From: Nitrospirota bacterium
GTDB lineage: Bacteria; Nitrospirota; Thermodesulfovibrionia; Thermodesulfovibrionales; UBA1546
Assembly: GCA_016208915.1 (NCBI GenBank)
Contig: JACQXE010000072.1
Location: 1-64,000 of the forward strand
Length of the DNA: 64,000 nucleotides
Reading direction: 5' to 3'
Part shown: in pieces, positions 61,228-64,000 of the stretch
How positions within the stretch are numbered: position 1 is the stretch's first letter
Layout: every line of letters starts with the position of its first letter
Translations under genes and position numbers: made by a program
Notes under the pieces: model-generated
What the model was told of the DNA's origin: nothing
What the model saw: the letters and a program-made list of their open reading frames with translations, nothing else
Databases searched by the model: none

Positions 61228-62816
61228 GCCTTCAAATTCCTCAAGCCCTCATCTATCTGTTTCTGTGCATCCTCAATTATTGCGATTAATTCACTTGTCG
61301 TGCGCTTGTCTGAAGTGTCAGGTGCATTCTCATTTGTTGCCTTTAGATCATAATCTTTTTTCTTAATCTCATCTATGGTTACATACCAACTCCATTCGCT
61401 AATCCTTTTTGGATCGTCAGGGTTGAGAGCCAACCTCTCAAAGAAATCATTGAAATCATTAAAGGTCAGTGGATTACCCTTGTTGACTTTGCGTGGTTTA
61501 AAGTTAGCAGTCAAGGTCATGTCGTAATACCATACGCGCTCAGTCTGCTTGCCCTTCGTAAAGAACAAGAGATTGGTTTTTACTCCTGCGCCTGCATTTA
61601 CAAAAACGCCTTGAGGCAGGCTGATTACACACCATAGATTACATTCATCGAACAATTTTCGCTTAGTTTGTTTAAAGGCAGATGTCTTGGTATGAAACAT
61701 AACCCCTTCGTCAATAACCATTCCACATGTGCCGTTGTCTGCCAATGAATCAATGATGTGCTGAAGGAATAATATCTGAGCCTTTCCACTTTTGTATGCA
61801 AATTGCGCCCGTGCGTCTTTGCCTTCTTTACTGCCAAAAGGCGGATTGGTGAAGACATAATCAAATTGACTCGGCGCGCCTGAGAAAAGATCGCCATAGG
61901 TTACTGCGCCTGTCAATGTATTCCCATGCCAGATGCGGGGGAGATCAATATCATGGAGCGCCATGTTTGCAAGACAGACGGGAATTGCCTCGCCTGCGTC
62001 TTCACGGCCCCATAGCGTTTCGGTTTTTAATGCAGCGATTTGTGTGGGGGCAGGTTTTTGATTCATTATGTGTTTATATGCCTCTATCAAAAATCCGCCT
62101 GTCCCGCAGCATGGGTCATAGACAGTCTTTCCAACTTCCGGCTTGACCGTATTTATTATGACCCTGATGATTTCACGCGGGGTAAAAAATTGACCACCGT
62201 CATTTTTCTTTTCGCCAAGCATAGGCAGAAGTCCCTCGAATGCCTGTGAAATGGGAAACATATGCTGTTCGCTGATAATAGCCTCAGTGAGCGTATGAAC
62301 TTTATCCAGCGCATTTAGCAGATTTGTTTCACTTGAGAGTATGGTCTTTTCTTTATTGCGGAAGATTTCAGAAATAACCTTTTGCTTATTCGTTGCTCCC
62401 GGCGTTTCACAAAGTTTTTTCATAAAAGGGAAGAGCTCATCGTTCACAAAAAAGAGATATGAACCCATTGCCTTTTCAGATAATTCCCTGCGTTTCCAGC
62501 CGTGCAATTTCCTGGATATTGTTTCTTCGTAAGATGTTTTTTGATCAAAAGGCGCTGCCCAGTCTCGCCAGCAATAGGGTTCGGCAAGCATGCTTTGGAA
62601 AGGCGTGGTGAGCGCTTTAGCTTTTTCTTCTTCCTTCTGTTCAATGATATCAAGATATCTTAGAAAGAACATCCATGTCAGTTCAGGCACATACAACCGC
62701 GCGCCCTTCGCTTTATCGCGCCGCAGGATGTCGCAGATAGACTTCACGGCCTTGTCCATCCCAGCTTGAGAATTGATTACCTTTCCGTTTGCGTTGTTGG
62801 TTTTGTTCTTGGCCAT
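61224..62816 (-). CDS. hsdM: Type I restriction-modification methyltransferase subunit
   Basis: A 530-residue HsdM. N-terminal helical domain (about 15-140), then the N6-adenine methylase: motif I VYDPCCGTGGFLIEAYKHI (about 235-253) and motif IV FTNPPFGSK (about 328-336). It methylates the target in complex with HsdS. HsdR is not in the window. It precedes radC in overlap and follows hsdS with a hairpin between. Confidence 0.95.
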   Translation of the reverse strand: MAKNKTNNANGKVINSQAGMDKAVKSICDILRRDKAKGARLYVPELTWMFFLRYLDIIEQKEEEKAKALTTPFQSMLAEPYCWRDWAAPFDQKTSYEETISRKLHGWKRRELSEKAMGSYLFFVNDELFPFMKKLCETPGATNKQKVISEIFRNKEKTILSSETNLLNALDKVHTLTEAIISEQHMFPISQAFEGLLPMLGEKKNDGGQFFTPREIIRVIINTVKPEVGKTVYDPCCGTGGFLIEAYKHIMNQKPAPTQIAALKTETLWGREDAGEAIPVCLANMALHDIDLPRIWHGNTLTGAVTYGDLFSGAPSQFDYVFTNPPFGSKEGKDARAQFAYKSGKAQILFLQHIIDSLADNGTCGMVIDEGVMFHTKTSAFKQTKRKLFDECNLWCVISLPQGVFVNAGAGVKTNLLFFTKGKQTERVWYYDMTLTANFKPRKVNKGNPLTFNDFNDFFERLALNPDDPKRISEWSWYVTIDEIKKKDYDLKATNENAPDTSDKRTTSELIAIIEDAQKQIDEGLRNLKA

Positions 62817-62837
62817 CGTTTCGAAATCCTATTGAGA

Positions 62838-62857
62838 GGGCGAACCGCCGTTCGCCC
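62838..62857. repeat. GGGCGAAC hairpin between hsdS and hsdM
   Basis: GGGCGAAC-CGCC-GTTCGCCC, a perfect 8-bp inverted repeat, touches the hsdS stop codon and lies 22 bases before the hsdM start. It may tune the ratio of the two subunits. Confidence 0.75.
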
Positions 62858-63481
62858 CTACATTTCAAAATCAAACACCTCTCTCAAAATTGCACCGGGC
62901 ATCGCTTCTACCGCCTCTTTCTGCCTCAACGCCGCCTGCCGCATTTTTTCAATGTCTGCCATTTTCTGTTCGAGGTTGTTCGCAATTGCTATTTGATCGT
63001 CAATGGTGGGGGGAAGAGGAATTTCAAAATTAATAACATCATGATTGTTGATCGCCGGATACATTGCCCCTTGAACCATAGCTGACACAACATCAACAAA
63101 ATATGGAGAAGTGAGATAGCGAAAGAAGTATGGCGAGTGATGCGAGTTCTTCAGCCTTACAACACAGAATCCGCTACTGCAAACGCATCCTGCATATTGC
63201 TTGTCTACGATTGCGACAGCATTAAGATTAGGCCGAACTGTTGCAACAATAATATCATTTTCTTCAAGAATATATTTTGCTCTACTTGGAGCATCATTAA
63301 CAGATAGTTCTTGATAACCGGTAATTCGTTTAGTGACGTTGTCAATGCTTGATATATCTATATATTTGAAGGTATCTTCTGCAAATACATCTTTTTTAAA
63401 TAGAGAAATGTTATTGAGAATCTCATTCCTTAATCTGCCCCACCTCCACCCCTTCGGCAATTCTCTTTTAACGTCTTTCAT
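62858..63481 (-). CDS. hsdS: Type I specificity subunit, single-TRD (half-size) HsdS
   Basis: About 207 residues, half of a usual HsdS. It has one target-recognition domain (LPKGWRWGRLRNEI at the start, VQGAMYPAINNHDVINFEIP near 145-165) and one conserved helix (QIAIANNLEQKMADIEKMRQ). I start at ATG 63481, which overlaps the upstream stop (ATGA). Half subunits can dimerise to give a palindromic target; otherwise it is truncated. No second TRD is seen in the 41 bases before hsdM. Confidence 0.82.
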   Translation of the reverse strand: MKDVKRELPKGWRWGRLRNEILNNISLFKKDVFAEDTFKYIDISSIDNVTKRITGYQELSVNDAPSRAKYILEENDIIVATVRPNLNAVAIVDKQYAGCVCSSGFCVVRLKNSHHSPYFFRYLTSPYFVDVVSAMVQGAMYPAINNHDVINFEIPLPPTIDDQIAIANNLEQKMADIEKMRQAALRQKEAVEAMPGAILREVFDFEM

Positions 63482-64000
63482 TTCCTTACCACTTCCCAAT
63501 GTCCGCCCTTATCCGGGCCGATGCGTTTGATTAAGCCTTTTTCTTTTAACCATGAAATATTTTCCTGTGTTTTCCTGTGTGATATTCCCACTAACATAGA
63601 TAATTCTTTTGCAGATATAGTTTTGTTTTGCTGCATATGGGTAATTATTATTTGCCGGGTTGAGGTCAATTTTTCTACGCCCTTTTCTACGCCCTTTTCT
63701 ACGCCCTTTTTCTGGGTAGTTTTTTCTACCCCCTTCTTGCCCTCAAAATAACTCCTACGCTTAAATGTGCTGATAAACTTTGTCCCTACTTCACTAAATT
63801 TGGTATCCGGCTCCTTAGAAAGTATAAGCTTTATGCCTCTGCCCCATTTCTCGATGAAGTGGACACGGTGAAGCAGTTCGGCAATCAACTCGTTTCTTCT
63901 CTCTGAGACCATTTTTGTAGTTATAGTCTTTATTGTCAGGCCGCCATAAAGCAGTCCCGGACTCCTTATTTCAACACGATCTTTGAAAACAGCAATATTG
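63478..64000 (-). CDS. AlbA_2/RecG-like putative regulator, partial
   Basis: The frame stays open to the window edge. NIAVFKDRVEIRSPG then GGLTIK and ELLHRVHFIEKWGRGI are typical of the C-terminal ATPase-like part of AlbA_2-domain (putative HTH) proteins. A tandem KKGVEK/GVEK repeat (12-bp unit TTTTCTACGCCC near 63673-63712) links it to a winged helix (ISAKELSMLVGISHRKTQEN). It overlaps hsdS, so it is likely a regulator in the same operon. N terminus outside the window. Confidence 0.75.
   Translation of the reverse strand, partial: NIAVFKDRVEIRSPGLLYGGLTIKTITTKMVSERRNELIAELLHRVHFIEKWGRGIKLILSKEPDTKFSEVGTKFISTFKRRSYFEGKKGVEKTTQKKGVEKGVEKGVEKLTSTRQIIITHMQQNKTISAKELSMLVGISHRKTQENISWLKEKGLIKRIGPDKGGHWEVVRK
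63672..63712. repeat. 12-bp tandem repeat in the AlbA-like gene
   Basis: TTTTCTACGCCC occurs three times in tandem with a fourth, diverged unit, encoding GVEK repeats on the minus strand. The unit is a multiple of three, so copy changes would alter linker length without breaking the frame. Confidence 0.85.

Overview
The window looks like part of the chromosome of an uncultured Gram-negative bacterium, AT-leaning, with gene content I associate with Nitrospirota (Thermodesulfovibrionia-like) or a deltaproteobacterium-like lineage. This is inference from gene content: dnaA-dnaN-gyrB in a row, type IV pilus genes with a very large PilY1, two-component signalling, an apparent selenoprotein, Lnt for lipoproteins, and a high load of small palindromic repeats. 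No rRNA is present, so the phylum is not proven.

Layout. 1-2.1 kb: a TauE/SafE permease and a double UspA protein. 2.1-4.7 kb (minus): a PEP-synthase-like protein. 4.8-15.3 kb: a plus-strand run starting with a GntR regulator, then a second TauE permease, a small membrane protein, a histidine kinase, three CheY-like regulators, a kinase-like protein without a visible ATPase core, a CBS protein, a DASS-type anion transporter, an LCIB-like carbonic anhydrase and an NhaD Na+/H+ antiporter. The last three suggest Na+-coupled handling of inorganic carbon or another anion. 15.3-22.8 kb: a zinc-ribbon microprotein, a KefB-like antiporter, a Ca2+/cation exchanger, uvrC, a coiled-coil envelope protein, a PfkB kinase and a C39-like protein. 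22.8-24.9 kb: decayed defence genes (type III methylase pieces, a truncated DUF1016 nuclease, a helicase/PLD fragment) and a VapBC-like pair. 25-36.4 kb: a type IV pilus minor-pilin operon (PilY1, FimT/GspH, PilV, PilW, PilX, lipoprotein) interrupted by a four-helix-bundle gene, a GIY-YIG gene inside a palindromic repeat, and a PIN toxin-antitoxin cluster flanked by a 54-bp duplication. 36.4-43.5 kb: two DsbC-like proteins with CxxCH motifs, one apparently a selenoprotein, around a STAS / ATPase-anti-sigma kinase / HD-GYP module, then a GAF-GGDEF cyclase. 43.5-47 kb: NUDIX hydrolase, tRNA-Phe, lnt and prfB with its programmed frameshift. 47.2-54.3 kb: dnaA, dnaN, gyrB, a DsrE-like protein and alpha-glucan phosphorylase. 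54.4-60.3 kb: SlyD-like FKBP, Ogt, PiT, DUF47, an APH-fold kinase, RelE/Phd, a small BamE-like protein and DoxX. 60.5-64 kb (minus): an AlbA-type regulator, hsdS, hsdM and radC.

Two themes stand out. First, an in-frame UGA sits exactly where the paralogue has the first Cys of CPFC, followed at a suitable distance by a SECIS-like hairpin. Second, short palindromic elements sit in frame inside at least three, probably four, protein genes (PEP synthase, APH kinase, a coiled-coil protein, a prepilin), and one palindrome family occurs both empty and carrying a GIY-YIG gene.
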